Below are positions 1 through 6,288 of a stretch of 21,314 nt of DNA, piece after piece. The notes beneath the pieces are model-generated. The model was not told the origin of the DNA, did no database searches, and saw only the letters and a program-made list of their open reading frames with translations. The translations under genes were made by a program, and so were the position numbers. Numbering within the stretch: the first letter of the stretch is position 1; each line of letters starts with the position of its first letter. Source of the stretch: JBKBRC01 sp046292345 (GTDB taxonomy: Bacteria; Bacteroidota; Rhodothermia; Rhodothermales; Rubricoccaceae). The stretch lies in the NCBI GenBank assembly GCA_046292345.1, contig JBKBRC010000041.1, positions 1 to 21,314 on the forward strand, read 5' to 3'.

Positions 1-1
1 C

Positions 2-610
2 GTCGCCGCCTGGGACGGCCGCGCCCGCCCCGAGGGCAGCGGCAACCGCCTCGTGCGCGCGTTCCGCGAGCGCGTCGTGGCCGCGGCCCTTCTCCCCCTG
101 ACGGCGCCCGCCCGCCGCGCGCTCGGCGACACGGTCGTCGTGGCGACCGAGCCGGCGGCGTGGCGCCTGGCCGCCGAGCAGCCGCCGCACCTGCTTCCGC
201 AGGGCTTCGCCACCTGGACCGACCTCCTCCTCGCCGCCGCCGATGCCGCCGCCGCCACCTGCCCCGGCCCCCTCGACGCGTGCTCGTGGGGTGAGGCCAA
301 CCGCCTCGCCATGCGCCACCCGTTCGCGGGCGTGCTGCCGGGCCTGCGCGGCGCGCTCTCCATGCCCGAGGCCCCGCAGCCCGGCGACGCCCGCGTGCCG
401 CGCGTCTCGGGGCCCTCCTTCGGCGCCTCACAGCGCCTCGTCGTAGCGCCGGGGCGCGAGGAGCGCGGCATCCTGCACATGCCCGGTGGGCAGGCCGGAC
501 ACCCGATGGCGCCGTACTGGGGCGCCGGACACGACGACTGGGCCGAGGGCCGTCCCTCGCCCCTGCTCCCCGGCCGGCCGCGCTGGACGCTCCGCCTCGT
601 TCCGGCCTGA
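2..610 (+). CDS. Penicillin acylase family protein, C-terminal part (5' end outside window)
   Basis: This is the last ~202 codons of a gene whose start lies before the window; the frame is open from base 2 to the TGA at 608-610. The visible residues fit the C-terminal part of the beta subunit of penicillin-acylase-type N-terminal-nucleophile hydrolases. They include WDGRA and GNRLVRAFRERV near the start, the SWGEANRLAMRHPF segment, GPSFGASQRLVVAPG, and the late HMPGGQAGHPMAPYWGAGHDDW block. Family members cleave amide bonds of acylated small molecules such as beta-lactams or acyl-homoserine lactones, usually in the periplasm after autoproteolysis. The nucleophile serine, the signal peptide and the spacer peptide are all upstream, so activity and substrate cannot be judged. 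The stop codon runs directly into a 17-bp tandem array, and the next gene is convergent. Confidence 0.85.
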   Translation, partial: VAAWDGRARPEGSGNRLVRAFRERVVAAALLPLTAPARRALGDTVVVATEPAAWRLAAEQPPHLLPQGFATWTDLLLAAADAAAATCPGPLDACSWGEANRLAMRHPFAGVLPGLRGALSMPEAPQPGDARVPRVSGPSFGASQRLVVAPGREERGILHMPGGQAGHPMAPYWGAGHDDWAEGRPSPLLPGRPRWTLRLVPA

Positions 611-760
611 CGAGGCGCTGCCGCAGACGAGGCGCTGCCGCAGACGAGGCGCTGCCGCAGACGAGGCGCTGCCGCAGACGAGGCGCTGCCGCAGACGAGG
701 CGCTGCCGCAGACGAGGCGCTGCCGCAGACGAGGCGCTGCCGCAGACGAGGCGCTGCCGA
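609..760. repeat. 17-bp tandem array (8 full copies plus one partial)
   Basis: The unit GACGAGGCGCTGCCGCA repeats head to tail eight times from 609 to 744, followed by a ninth copy that diverges after 15 bases. The GA of the upstream TGA stop codon forms the first two bases of the array. It fills almost all the space between two convergent genes. The full copies are identical, which suggests recent expansion or homogenisation. There are no spacers, so this is a minisatellite and not a CRISPR. Confidence 0.95.
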
Positions 761-768
761 GCGACCCT

Positions 769-1947
769 TCAGGAAGCCCCCGCGGACGCGCCCTGCGCGA
801 GCTCCTCGAAGAGCGCGTCGTAGCGCGGCGCGTGCGCCGGCCACGCGAGCGGCTCGGCGATGCGACGCAGCACCTCGCGCGGCAGCGGCTGGTCCTCGCC
901 GCGCAAGAGCCGCCGGAGCTGCTCGAAGAGCGCGTCCTCTGAGTCGTAGAGGATGGGCGCGTGGAGGAGCGGCCGGTGGAGCGAGGCTGGAATGAGCTCG
1001 GGGTAGGTGAGCCGGTCGGGCAGGAGCGGATGGCAGCCGCAGTAGATGGCCTCCATCATCGCGATACCGAAGAACTCGTGGCGAGCCGTCGAGACGACGA
1101 GATCGGCCGTGTGGAGCAGGCGCGCGTAGTCTGCGAACGTCTCGGCGAAACCGTAGTGGATCACGCGCTCGGCGTAGCGCCGGAAGCCCTGCGCGAAGGC
1201 CGGCGGCTGCTCGGCGAACGTCTGCCCGGCGAGGATCAGGCGGAAGCGCAGGCCGGCGTCGTCGAGCCGGTTGACGATGCGGAAGAACGCCTCCGGGTCT
1301 TTGTCGTACTCCCAGCGGTGGTTCCAGAGCAGGATGGGCGGCCCGGGCGGCGGCGGCTCCGGCGGCGCGTGCGCGTCGAGGCCGGCCAGGTCGAGCCCGA
1401 GGTGCAGCACAGACGCCTTGGCGCGCAGCGCCGGCAGCGTGCCCACGTGCGTGTAGTCCGGGAAGCGCCGCAGCAGGTCGGGCAGGGCCTCGAAGAACGC
1501 GTCGTGGTGGAAGTGCGAGTTGAAGACGACGCGGTCGGCCACGAGCGCCGAGAGGTAGTTGATGTAGGCGTACGTGACGTCGCGGGCCTGGCCCTCGCGG
1601 AGCGGGTACGTGAGCTGGTTCTCGTGGAAGTAGAGCACCGTCGGGACGCCCGCGAGCACGTCCGGCGCAAGCGCCTTGAGCGCCGGCAGGTGGACCATGT
1701 CAGAGGCGAAGAGCACGTCCGGCCGGCCGTGCGCGGCCGCTTCGGCGCGCAGCTTCTCGGCGAGCGTGACCGCCCCGCCCTGCATGCGCCACTTCCAGTA
1801 GCGCGCCGCCATCGTGACGGGCACGAAGCGGTGGCGGCTGTGCCGCGCAAGGTCGTCGAGGAAGCGCTGGTGCGAGCCGCCGTACCACGGCTCGGCGGCG
1901 AAGACGCGCAGCGGGCGGGCGGCGCCGGGCGGCGCAGCAGCAGGCAC
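769..1947 (-). CDS. tRNA-queuosine alpha-mannosyltransferase-like glycosyltransferase (DUF3524/GTDC1 family)
   Basis: The 392-residue protein has the domain order of human GTDC1 (QTMAN), the GT-B enzyme that adds mannose to queuosine in tRNA-Asp. The N-terminal DUF3524 part shows AEPWYGGSHQRF (residues 18-29), YFHENQLTYP (106-115) and VVFNSHFH (140-147). The C-terminal GT4-like half shows LWNHRWEYDKDPEAFF (207-222) and ARHEFFGIAMMEAIYCGC (288-305), which carries the EX7E-type donor-site acidic residues. A cytoplasmic role modifying tRNA is inferred from the family; a different acceptor is possible in bacteria. The start is GTG at 1947, with only 5 nt separating it from the stop of the upstream small gene, so the two are probably one transcript. 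No queuosine biosynthesis gene is in the window. Length is close to bacterial relatives and no key motif is missing. Confidence 0.85.
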   Translation of the reverse strand: MPAAAPPGAARPLRVFAAEPWYGGSHQRFLDDLARHSRHRFVPVTMAARYWKWRMQGGAVTLAEKLRAEAAAHGRPDVLFASDMVHLPALKALAPDVLAGVPTVLYFHENQLTYPLREGQARDVTYAYINYLSALVADRVVFNSHFHHDAFFEALPDLLRRFPDYTHVGTLPALRAKASVLHLGLDLAGLDAHAPPEPPPPGPPILLWNHRWEYDKDPEAFFRIVNRLDDAGLRFRLILAGQTFAEQPPAFAQGFRRYAERVIHYGFAETFADYARLLHTADLVVSTARHEFFGIAMMEAIYCGCHPLLPDRLTYPELIPASLHRPLLHAPILYDSEDALFEQLRRLLRGEDQPLPREVLRRIAEPLAWPAHAPRYDALFEELAQGASAGAS

Positions 1948-1952
1948 CGGGC

Positions 1953-2171
1953 TCAGGCCCCTGCGAGGGCGTCGGTCTCCTCGGGCGTGGCCGGCCGCAC
2001 GACGGCGATCGTACGGACCTGGAGCTGGTCTCGTAGCGGCGCCTCACGGACCTCCTCGGCCGTGACGAGCACCTCGTCGCCAGGGGCGAGGTGCAGCGCG
2101 CGGGCAGCGAGCGCGATCGACAGCTCACGCTCGGTGACGTTCTTGATCAGCATTCCGCGGCGAGCGGGCAT
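1953..2171 (-). CDS. Small conserved-looking protein of unknown function upstream of QTMAN homologue
   Basis: A 72-residue protein that I do not recognise. After a short basic start it reads MLIKNVTERELSIAL (from residue 7), then a segment rich in hydrophobic and acidic residues containing APGDEVLVTAEEVR, and ends in PATPEETDALAGA. It has no signal peptide, membrane segment or cysteines and is probably a compact cytoplasmic beta/alpha domain. It is the first gene of the minus-strand unit and lies 5 nt before the glycosyltransferase. An ATG at 2153 would give a 66-residue version. I chose 2171 because it sits closer to the -10-like element at 2206-2212, but neither start has a Shine-Dalgarno sequence. 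Being real is supported by the tight spacing and the promoter-like element, not by homology. Confidence 0.6.
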   Translation of the reverse strand: MPARRGMLIKNVTERELSIALAARALHLAPGDEVLVTAEEVREAPLRDQLQVRTIAVVRPATPEETDALAGA

Positions 2172-2205
2172 GGCGGGAGAGGCAGGCGTCGGGGAGGTGT
2201 GGCGT

Positions 2206-2212
2206 CAAGATA
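2206..2212 (-). promoter_or_regulatory. -10-like element TATCTTG upstream of the small gene/QTMAN unit
   Basis: On the minus strand this reads TATCTTGAC, 34 nt before the ATG at 2171. The same nine bases occur upstream of the EF-G2 gene, and close variants precede most unit-leading genes here. No good -35 box is visible at the usual spacing. Confidence 0.5.
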
Positions 2213-2330
2213 GCGCGCCGCGCCTTCAGGGCTCCGGGCGCAAGTCGCGCGACGGTCCCTTCCGGGTCTTCGCGTCCCGAGGGCCCCCCGGGCCCGTGCT
2301 CGCCCCCGGGCCTGCGCCCGTCGCCACGCC

Positions 2331-3068
2331 ATGCCTGCTCTCCTACCCGCGCACCTTGCTCCGCTCCCCTCGCTGCGCGCGCCCCTGCGTGCCGCGCTCG
2401 CAGCTTTCGCCAACCTGCTCTACCCGCCGCTCTGCCTCGGCTGCGACGCGCGCGTGCCCTCGCCCGAGCTGCCGCTCTGCCCGGAGTGCCTCCGCACGCT
2501 CCCGCGCGCCGAGCCCGAGGCGCTCGCGCGCACCCTCTCCCGGCTCGAGCGCCTGCCGCCGCTGCGCGCCGCGCACGCCCTGTGGGCCTTCGACGCCGGC
2601 GGGACGGTGCAGCGGCTCCAGCATGCCGTCAAGTACGGCGGGCACGAAGCGCTCGGGTGGCGCCTGGGCACCCTCCTGGCCGAGGCCGTCGACGAGGCCG
2701 TCTGGGCGGGGCGAGACGTGCGACCGGAGGCCGTCGTGCCGGTGCCGCTCGCGCGGCTGCGCCGCCTCGAGCGCGGCTACAACCAGGCCGAAGCGCTCGC
2801 CGAGGGGCTCGCAGACGCGCTCGGCGTGCCGCTCGAGACCGCGTGGCTGACCCGGCACGCCGAAACGCGCTCGCAGACGCGCCTCTCGCGGCAGGCCCGG
2901 CAGCAGAACCTGGCCGGCGCCTTCCGCGCCGCCGAAGACGCCGCCGGCCGCCGCATCCTGCTCGTGGACGACGTGCTCACGACCGGCGCCACGCTCGCCG
3001 AGGCGGCTCGCGCCCTCGGCGCTCTGGAGGCCGACGTGGCCATCGCCGCCCTCGCGGCCGTCGCCTGA
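2331..3068 (+). CDS. comF: ComF family phosphoribosyltransferase-like protein
   Basis: The 245-residue protein has the two parts of ComF. An N-terminal four-cysteine zinc site has C35-x2-C38 and C50-x2-C53. A C-terminal type I phosphoribosyltransferase fold contains FDAGGTVQRLQHAVKYGG (87-104), VPVPLARLRRLERGYNQAE (136-154) and the PRPP loop RILLVDDVLTTGAT (208-221). ComF proteins are needed for DNA uptake in naturally transformable bacteria and act in the cytoplasm, although their enzymatic substrate is not settled. The start at 2331 (ATG) gives a normal family length; its leader has no Shine-Dalgarno sequence. The gene is divergent from the small gene/QTMAN unit. Its last 22 codons are repeated after the N gap, which I take to be an assembly artefact and not a second gene. 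Confidence 0.92.
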   Translation: MPALLPAHLAPLPSLRAPLRAALAAFANLLYPPLCLGCDARVPSPELPLCPECLRTLPRAEPEALARTLSRLERLPPLRAAHALWAFDAGGTVQRLQHAVKYGGHEALGWRLGTLLAEAVDEAVWAGRDVRPEAVVPVPLARLRRLERGYNQAEALAEGLADALGVPLETAWLTRHAETRSQTRLSRQARQQNLAGAFRAAEDAAGRRILLVDDVLTTGATLAEAARALGALEADVAIAALAAVA

Positions 3069-3079
3069 CCCGCTCCCGA

Positions 3080-3123
3080 GCCTCGCGCTCCCGGGCCTCG
3101 CGCTCCCGGGCCTCGCGCTCCCG
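3080..3123. repeat. 15-bp tandem repeat, left of gap
   Basis: The unit GCCTCGCGCTCCCGG starts 12 bases after the comF stop. Two full copies and 14 bases of a third are seen before the run of N. The array continues in the sequence to the right of the gap, so its true copy number in the genome is uncertain. Confidence 0.9.
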
Positions 3124-3223
3124 NNNNNNNNNNNNNNNNNNNNNNNNNNNNNNNNNNNNNNNNNNNNNNNNNNNNNNNNNNNNNNNNNNNNNNNNNNNNN
3201 NNNNNNNNNNNNNNNNNNNNNNN
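3124..3223. other. Assembly gap (100 N)
   Basis: Exactly 100 N, the usual scaffolder placeholder. The 121 bases before it (3003-3123) are identical to the 121 bases after it (3224-3344), so the contigs probably overlap and the gap may have no real length. Confidence 0.97.
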
Positions 3224-3344
3224 GCGGCTCGCGCCCTCGGCGCTCTGGAGGCCGACGTGGCCATCGCCGCCCTCGCGGCCGTCGCCTGACCCGCTCCCGA
3301 GCCTCGCGCTCCCGGGCCTCGCGCTCCCGGGCCTCGCGCTCCCG
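3224..3344. other. 121-bp duplication of comF 3' end and repeat start
   Basis: This stretch copies 3003-3123 base for base, including the last 22 codons of comF and its stop (duplicated at 3287-3289). Because the copy begins right at the gap and its length equals the duplication at the other gap, it is best read as an unmerged contig overlap. It should not be counted as a second comF fragment. Confidence 0.85.
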
Positions 3345-3375
3345 GGCCTCGCGCTCCCGGGCCTCGCGCTCCCGG
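3301..3375. repeat. 15-bp tandem repeat, right of gap (5 copies)
   Basis: Five identical copies of GCCTCGCGCTCCCGG, preceded by a degenerate half unit ending in CCGA. This is the same array as at 3080-3123; the right-hand contig probably holds it whole. It lies between comF and the promoter region of the YkvA gene. Confidence 0.92.
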
Positions 3376-3432
3376 GCCGGAACCAGCAGGGAGGGGCGTG
3401 CGGTGTGCCCCGCGGGCGAGGGACGCGCGCGT

Positions 3433-3439
3433 TAGCTTG
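3433..3439 (+). promoter_or_regulatory. -10-like element TAGCTTG upstream of the YkvA gene
   Basis: TAGCTTGCG lies 22 nt before the ATG at 3462, almost the same sequence and distance as upstream of tsaB (TAGCTTGCG, 24 nt). No clear -35 box is visible in the GC-rich sequence before it. Confidence 0.5.
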
Positions 3440-3461
3440 CGCTCCTCCCAGCGACAGCCCC

Positions 3462-3950
3462 ATGCTCCGCAAACTCTTCTCCGGTTTCGCATCCCGCACC
3501 GGCAGCGACGATGCGCCGGCCCGCCTGCCGGGCGCGCGCGCGGTCGGTCCTCGCGGCGTACGCCTGTTCAAGGACCGCGCCGAGCGCACGGCCGGCCAGC
3601 CGGGTAAGCTGAGCAGCCTCGCCGCACGCGCCACGGCCAAGCTGGCCGCCAACCGCGTCCACCTGAGCGCGCTCCGCGACGACGTCCCCGTCCTGATCCG
3701 CCTCATCCGGGCCTACGCCTACGGCCGCTACCGCGAGATCCCCTGGCGGAGCCTCGTGCTGATCGTGGCCGGCGTGCTCTACTTCGTCTCCCCGGCCGAC
3801 CTGATCCCGGACTGGATCGTCGGCCTCGGCCTGCTCGACGACGCGCTCGTGATCTCGTACGTGCTTCGCGCCGTGCACGAGGACCTGGCGCACTTCGTCG
3901 CCTGGGAGGACGCATCGCAAGCCCCCTCTTCCCCACCCGACGCCGCATGA
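3462..3950 (+). CDS. YkvA family (DUF1232) small membrane protein
   Basis: A 162-residue protein with the DUF1232 signature. After a variable basic N-terminus and the helix RDDVPVLIRLIRAYAYGRYR (72-91), the core has a hydrophobic stretch at about 98-109, then SPADLIPDWIVGLGLLDDA (110-128) and a second hydrophobic helix. The family is probably membrane associated, and no biochemical function is firmly established. I start at the ATG at 3462, not at upstream in-frame codons, because it gives the family-like N-terminus MLRKLF and lies 22 nt after a -10-like element. The last codon and stop overlap the start of the M28 peptidase gene (ATGA, 3947-3950), so the two are probably co-translated. Confidence 0.82.
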   Translation: MLRKLFSGFASRTGSDDAPARLPGARAVGPRGVRLFKDRAERTAGQPGKLSSLAARATAKLAANRVHLSALRDDVPVLIRLIRAYAYGRYREIPWRSLVLIVAGVLYFVSPADLIPDWIVGLGLLDDALVISYVLRAVHEDLAHFVAWEDASQAPSSPPDAA

Positions 3951-5578
3951 ACCGGTTCTCTACGGCCCGCCTCACCCTCACGCTCGCAGCCACGCTCGCG
4001 CTGGCCCTCCCGGCGCTCGCGCAGGAGCCCGTAGACCAGGAGGCCATCCAGTTCATCCGTACCGAAGCCACCGAGCGCAGCCGCCTGATGGAGCTGGCGC
4101 TGTGGATGACCGACGTCAACGGGCCGCGCCTGACGCAGTCGCCGCAGCTCGACGCCGCGCAGCGCTGGGCGGCCGAGACGTTCCGCTCATGGGGCCTCGA
4201 GGCCCGGCTCGAGCCCTGGGGGACGATGGGCCGCGGCTGGCAGATCGACCGCTTCGGCGCGATGGCACGCGTGGAGGGACCGCAGGTGGCCGCGCAGACG
4301 TTCCCGCTCTTCTCCGTCCCGAAGGCCTGGAGCCCCGGCACGGGCCGCGTCTCGGCGCCGCTCGTCGTCGTCGACCTCGAAGACGAGGACGGCGTCGCGG
4401 CCGTGCGCGACCGCCTCGCCGGCGCGGTCGTGCTGCTAGCCAGCAGCCAGCCCGTCCTGCCCGGCTTTGAGCCGCTCGCGGTGCGGCGCACGCCCGAGCA
4501 GCTGCTCGAGCTGGCCAACAGCGCGAGGCCCCGGCCGGCCGGCGCGCCGCAGTTCTCGGCCGAGGCCATCGCGCGGCAGCGCGCGGCGCAGGTGCGGCGT
4601 AACGAGCTGTTCCAGGCACGCCCGATCGCCGTGCTCGAAGCCTCGCCCATCGGCGGCTCCGGCTCGGTCCGCGTGATGGGCGCGCAGCCCACTGTGCCCG
4701 AGGGCGCGCCGCTGGGCGGGCGCCCCGCGCCATGGGCCGAGAACGCGCAGACGGTGCCCCAGATCGTCGTGCTGACCGAGCAGGCGCTCCGCCTGCAGCG
4801 CCTCGCCGCCGCCGGGCAGCGCGTCACGATCGACCTGGACTTCGAGGCGACGTTCTTCCCGCCGGCGCCCGAGGAGAACGTGATCGCGGAGATCCGCGGG
4901 ACGGACCCCGCGCTCGCCGACCAGGTCGTCATCCTCGGCGGCCACTTCGACTCCTGGCACGGCGGCACGGGCGCCACCGACAACGCCGCCGGCTCGGCCG
5001 TCGTGATGGAGGCCGCGCGCCTGCTCAAGGCGTACTACGACCACCGCGGCCAGGGCCCGCGCCGCACGATCCGCTTCGCGCTCTGGAGCGGCGAGGAGCA
5101 GGGCCTCTTCGGCTCGGTCGGCTACGTGAACCAGCACTACGCCGAGGGGGCAGGTTTCGGGCAGCCGCCGGTGGCGCTCCGCCCGGACCACGCGCGCGTC
5201 TCGGCCTACTACAACCTCGACAACGGCTCCGGGCGCATCCGCGGCGTCTACGCGCAGAGCAACGAGGCTGTCGTGCCCATCTTCCGCGCCTGGCTCGACG
5301 CGCTCGGCGACGAGACGGCGCGCACGATCACGCTCCAGAACACCGGCGGCACGGACCACCTCGCCTTCGACGGCGTCGGCATCCCGGGCTTCCAGTTCAT
5401 CCAGGACCCGCTCGCCTACTTCGGGCGCACCTGGCACGGCTCGCTCGACACGTACGACCACCTCGTGGCCGAGGACCTGATTCAGGCCGCAACCGTCATG
5501 GCCGTCTTTGCTCACCACACGGCCGAGCGCGACGCGCTCATGCCGCGCAAGCCGTTCCAACTCCAGGCCCGCAACTGA
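3947..5578 (+). CDS. Exported M28 family zinc aminopeptidase
   Basis: The 543-residue protein begins with a signal peptide of about 26 residues ending in ALA-Q, so it should act in the periplasm or outside. The catalytic M28 domain occupies the second half and keeps the binuclear zinc ligands: H333 in GGHFDSW, D345 in ATDNAAGS, the E383-E384 pair in WSGEEQGLFGS, D425 in YYNLDNGSG and H505 in DTYDHL. The middle region (about 110-300) looks like a protease-associated-type insert before the second part of the catalytic domain, a common layout in Bacteroidota M28 peptidases. The likely reaction is removal of N-terminal amino acids from peptides for nutrient scavenging; carboxypeptidase activity cannot be excluded. 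The start overlaps the YkvA stop by four bases. A hairpin follows directly after the stop. Confidence 0.93.
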   Translation: MNRFSTARLTLTLAATLALALPALAQEPVDQEAIQFIRTEATERSRLMELALWMTDVNGPRLTQSPQLDAAQRWAAETFRSWGLEARLEPWGTMGRGWQIDRFGAMARVEGPQVAAQTFPLFSVPKAWSPGTGRVSAPLVVVDLEDEDGVAAVRDRLAGAVVLLASSQPVLPGFEPLAVRRTPEQLLELANSARPRPAGAPQFSAEAIARQRAAQVRRNELFQARPIAVLEASPIGGSGSVRVMGAQPTVPEGAPLGGRPAPWAENAQTVPQIVVLTEQALRLQRLAAAGQRVTIDLDFEATFFPPAPEENVIAEIRGTDPALADQVVILGGHFDSWHGGTGATDNAAGSAVVMEAARLLKAYYDHRGQGPRRTIRFALWSGEEQGLFGSVGYVNQHYAEGAGFGQPPVALRPDHARVSAYYNLDNGSGRIRGVYAQSNEAVVPIFRAWLDALGDETARTITLQNTGGTDHLAFDGVGIPGFQFIQDPLAYFGRTWHGSLDTYDHLVAEDLIQAATVMAVFAHHTAERDALMPRKPFQLQARN

Positions 5579-5579
5579 C

Positions 5580-5621
5580 GCGGCGCGGCCCGCCCGAGAC
5601 GCCCGGCGCAGGCCGCGCCGC
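5580..5621 (+). terminator. Hairpin terminator candidate after M28 peptidase gene
   Basis: An 11-bp perfect stem (GCGGCGCGGCC at 5580-5590 pairing with GGCCGCGCCGC at 5611-5621) encloses a 20-nt loop and is followed by TTTCGTCCT. The stem begins 1 nt after the TGA. The downstream tract has only a short T run, so termination strength is uncertain. Confidence 0.6.
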
Positions 5622-5636
5622 TTTCGTCCTCCCGGC

Positions 5637-5690
5637 TAGTCTTCGTACGACCAGGCCTTCGTACCGACCAGGCCTTCGTGCTGACAGGTC
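5637..5690. repeat. Degenerate 16-17-bp triple repeat upstream of GNAT gene
   Basis: Three head-to-tail units begin with CTTCGT: 5641-5656, 5657-5673 and a more diverged 5674-5690. The middle unit is CTTCGTACCGACCAGGC. A TAGTCTTCG stretch at 5637-5645, resembling the -10-like element of this window, runs into the first unit. The array ends 5 nt before the chosen ATG, so it would form most of the gene's 5' leader. Confidence 0.65.
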
Positions 5691-5695
5691 CGCGT

Positions 5696-6199
5696 ATGCC
5701 CGTCTCGCTCGTTTCCGCCAGCACCGTGCGTCCGCTGCGCACACGCGTGCTCCGTCCCGCCTTCCCGCCCGGCACGTTCGCGACCTACCCCGAGGACACC
5801 GCCGTCGAGACGCTCCACGTAGCCGCGACCGACGACGCGGGCGAGGTGCTCGCCGTGGCCACGTTCTACCCCGAACCGCCCCCCGCATCGCTCCGCACCG
5901 TGCTTCCGGCCGGGGCGTTTCGTCCGGGAGCGAGTTGGCGCCTGCGCGGCATGGCCTCCGCCGAGGCGGTGCGCGGCCAGGGTCATGGCGCGGCTGTGCT
6001 GCGCGCCGGGCTCGAGGCGATCGCGGCGCGGGCCGGGCACTTTCTGTGGTGCAACGCGCGCACGGGCGCCATCGGCTTCTACACCCGCCTTGGCCTGCGC
6101 GCCGAGGGCCCGGAGTTTGACATCGCAGGCGTCGGCCCGCACCGAGTGATGTGGACGCCCGTGACGCCGCCAGGAGAGGCGGGCCTCGGCCCGGGGTAA
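5696..6199 (+). CDS. GNAT family N-acetyltransferase
   Basis: The 167-residue protein has the compact GNAT layout. A variable N-terminal half leads to strand LAVATFYPE (52-60), then WRLRGMAS (81-88), the acetyl-CoA pyrophosphate loop RGQGHGAA (93-100) with its following helix, and FLWCNARTGAIGFYTRLGLRAEG (116-138), typical of motif B. It should transfer an acyl group from acyl-CoA to a small amine or protein in the cytoplasm; the acceptor cannot be predicted. An in-frame GTG at 5678 would add six residues, but it lies inside the third copy of a short tandem repeat, so I prefer the ATG. The gene stands alone, with hairpin-like sequence before it and its own -10-like candidate. Confidence 0.85.
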   Translation: MPVSLVSASTVRPLRTRVLRPAFPPGTFATYPEDTAVETLHVAATDDAGEVLAVATFYPEPPPASLRTVLPAGAFRPGASWRLRGMASAEAVRGQGHGAAVLRAGLEAIAARAGHFLWCNARTGAIGFYTRLGLRAEGPEFDIAGVGPHRVMWTPVTPPGEAGLGPG

Positions 6200-6256
6200 G
6201 CGGCCGCAGGACACGGAATGCGGCGGAGGCAGCGCCCTGGATCAAGCTTTTCATTG

Positions 6257-6263
6257 TAGCTTA
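6257..6263 (+). promoter_or_regulatory. -10-like element TAGCTTA upstream of HMG-CoA reductase gene
   Basis: TAGCTTA lies 25 nt before the ATG at 6289, in an AT-rich pocket (6241-6270) that stands out in this GC-rich window. It matches the TAGCTT core and spacing seen upstream of other genes here. Confidence 0.5.
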
Positions 6264-6288
6264 ACATTGCCACCTCCGCCTCCTCCCC

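Noticed and set aside
609..760. CRISPR array
   Set aside because: Units are directly adjacent with no spacers and no cas genes are present.
428..844. Minus-strand open frame through the 17-bp array with a 17-residue repeat
   Set aside because: A 17-bp unit read continuously gives a 17-residue repeat in any open frame; it overlaps the 3' ends of two real genes.
961..2850. A 629-codon plus-strand open frame overlapping QTMAN, the small gene and comF
   Set aside because: It crosses genes on both strands, has repeat-like Arg/Glu/Val composition and shows no recognisable domain; it is a composition artefact.
3224..3289. A second comF 3' fragment (gene duplication or pseudogene)
   Set aside because: Exactly 121 identical bases end and begin at the N gap, the same length as at the other gap; an assembly overlap explains it fully.
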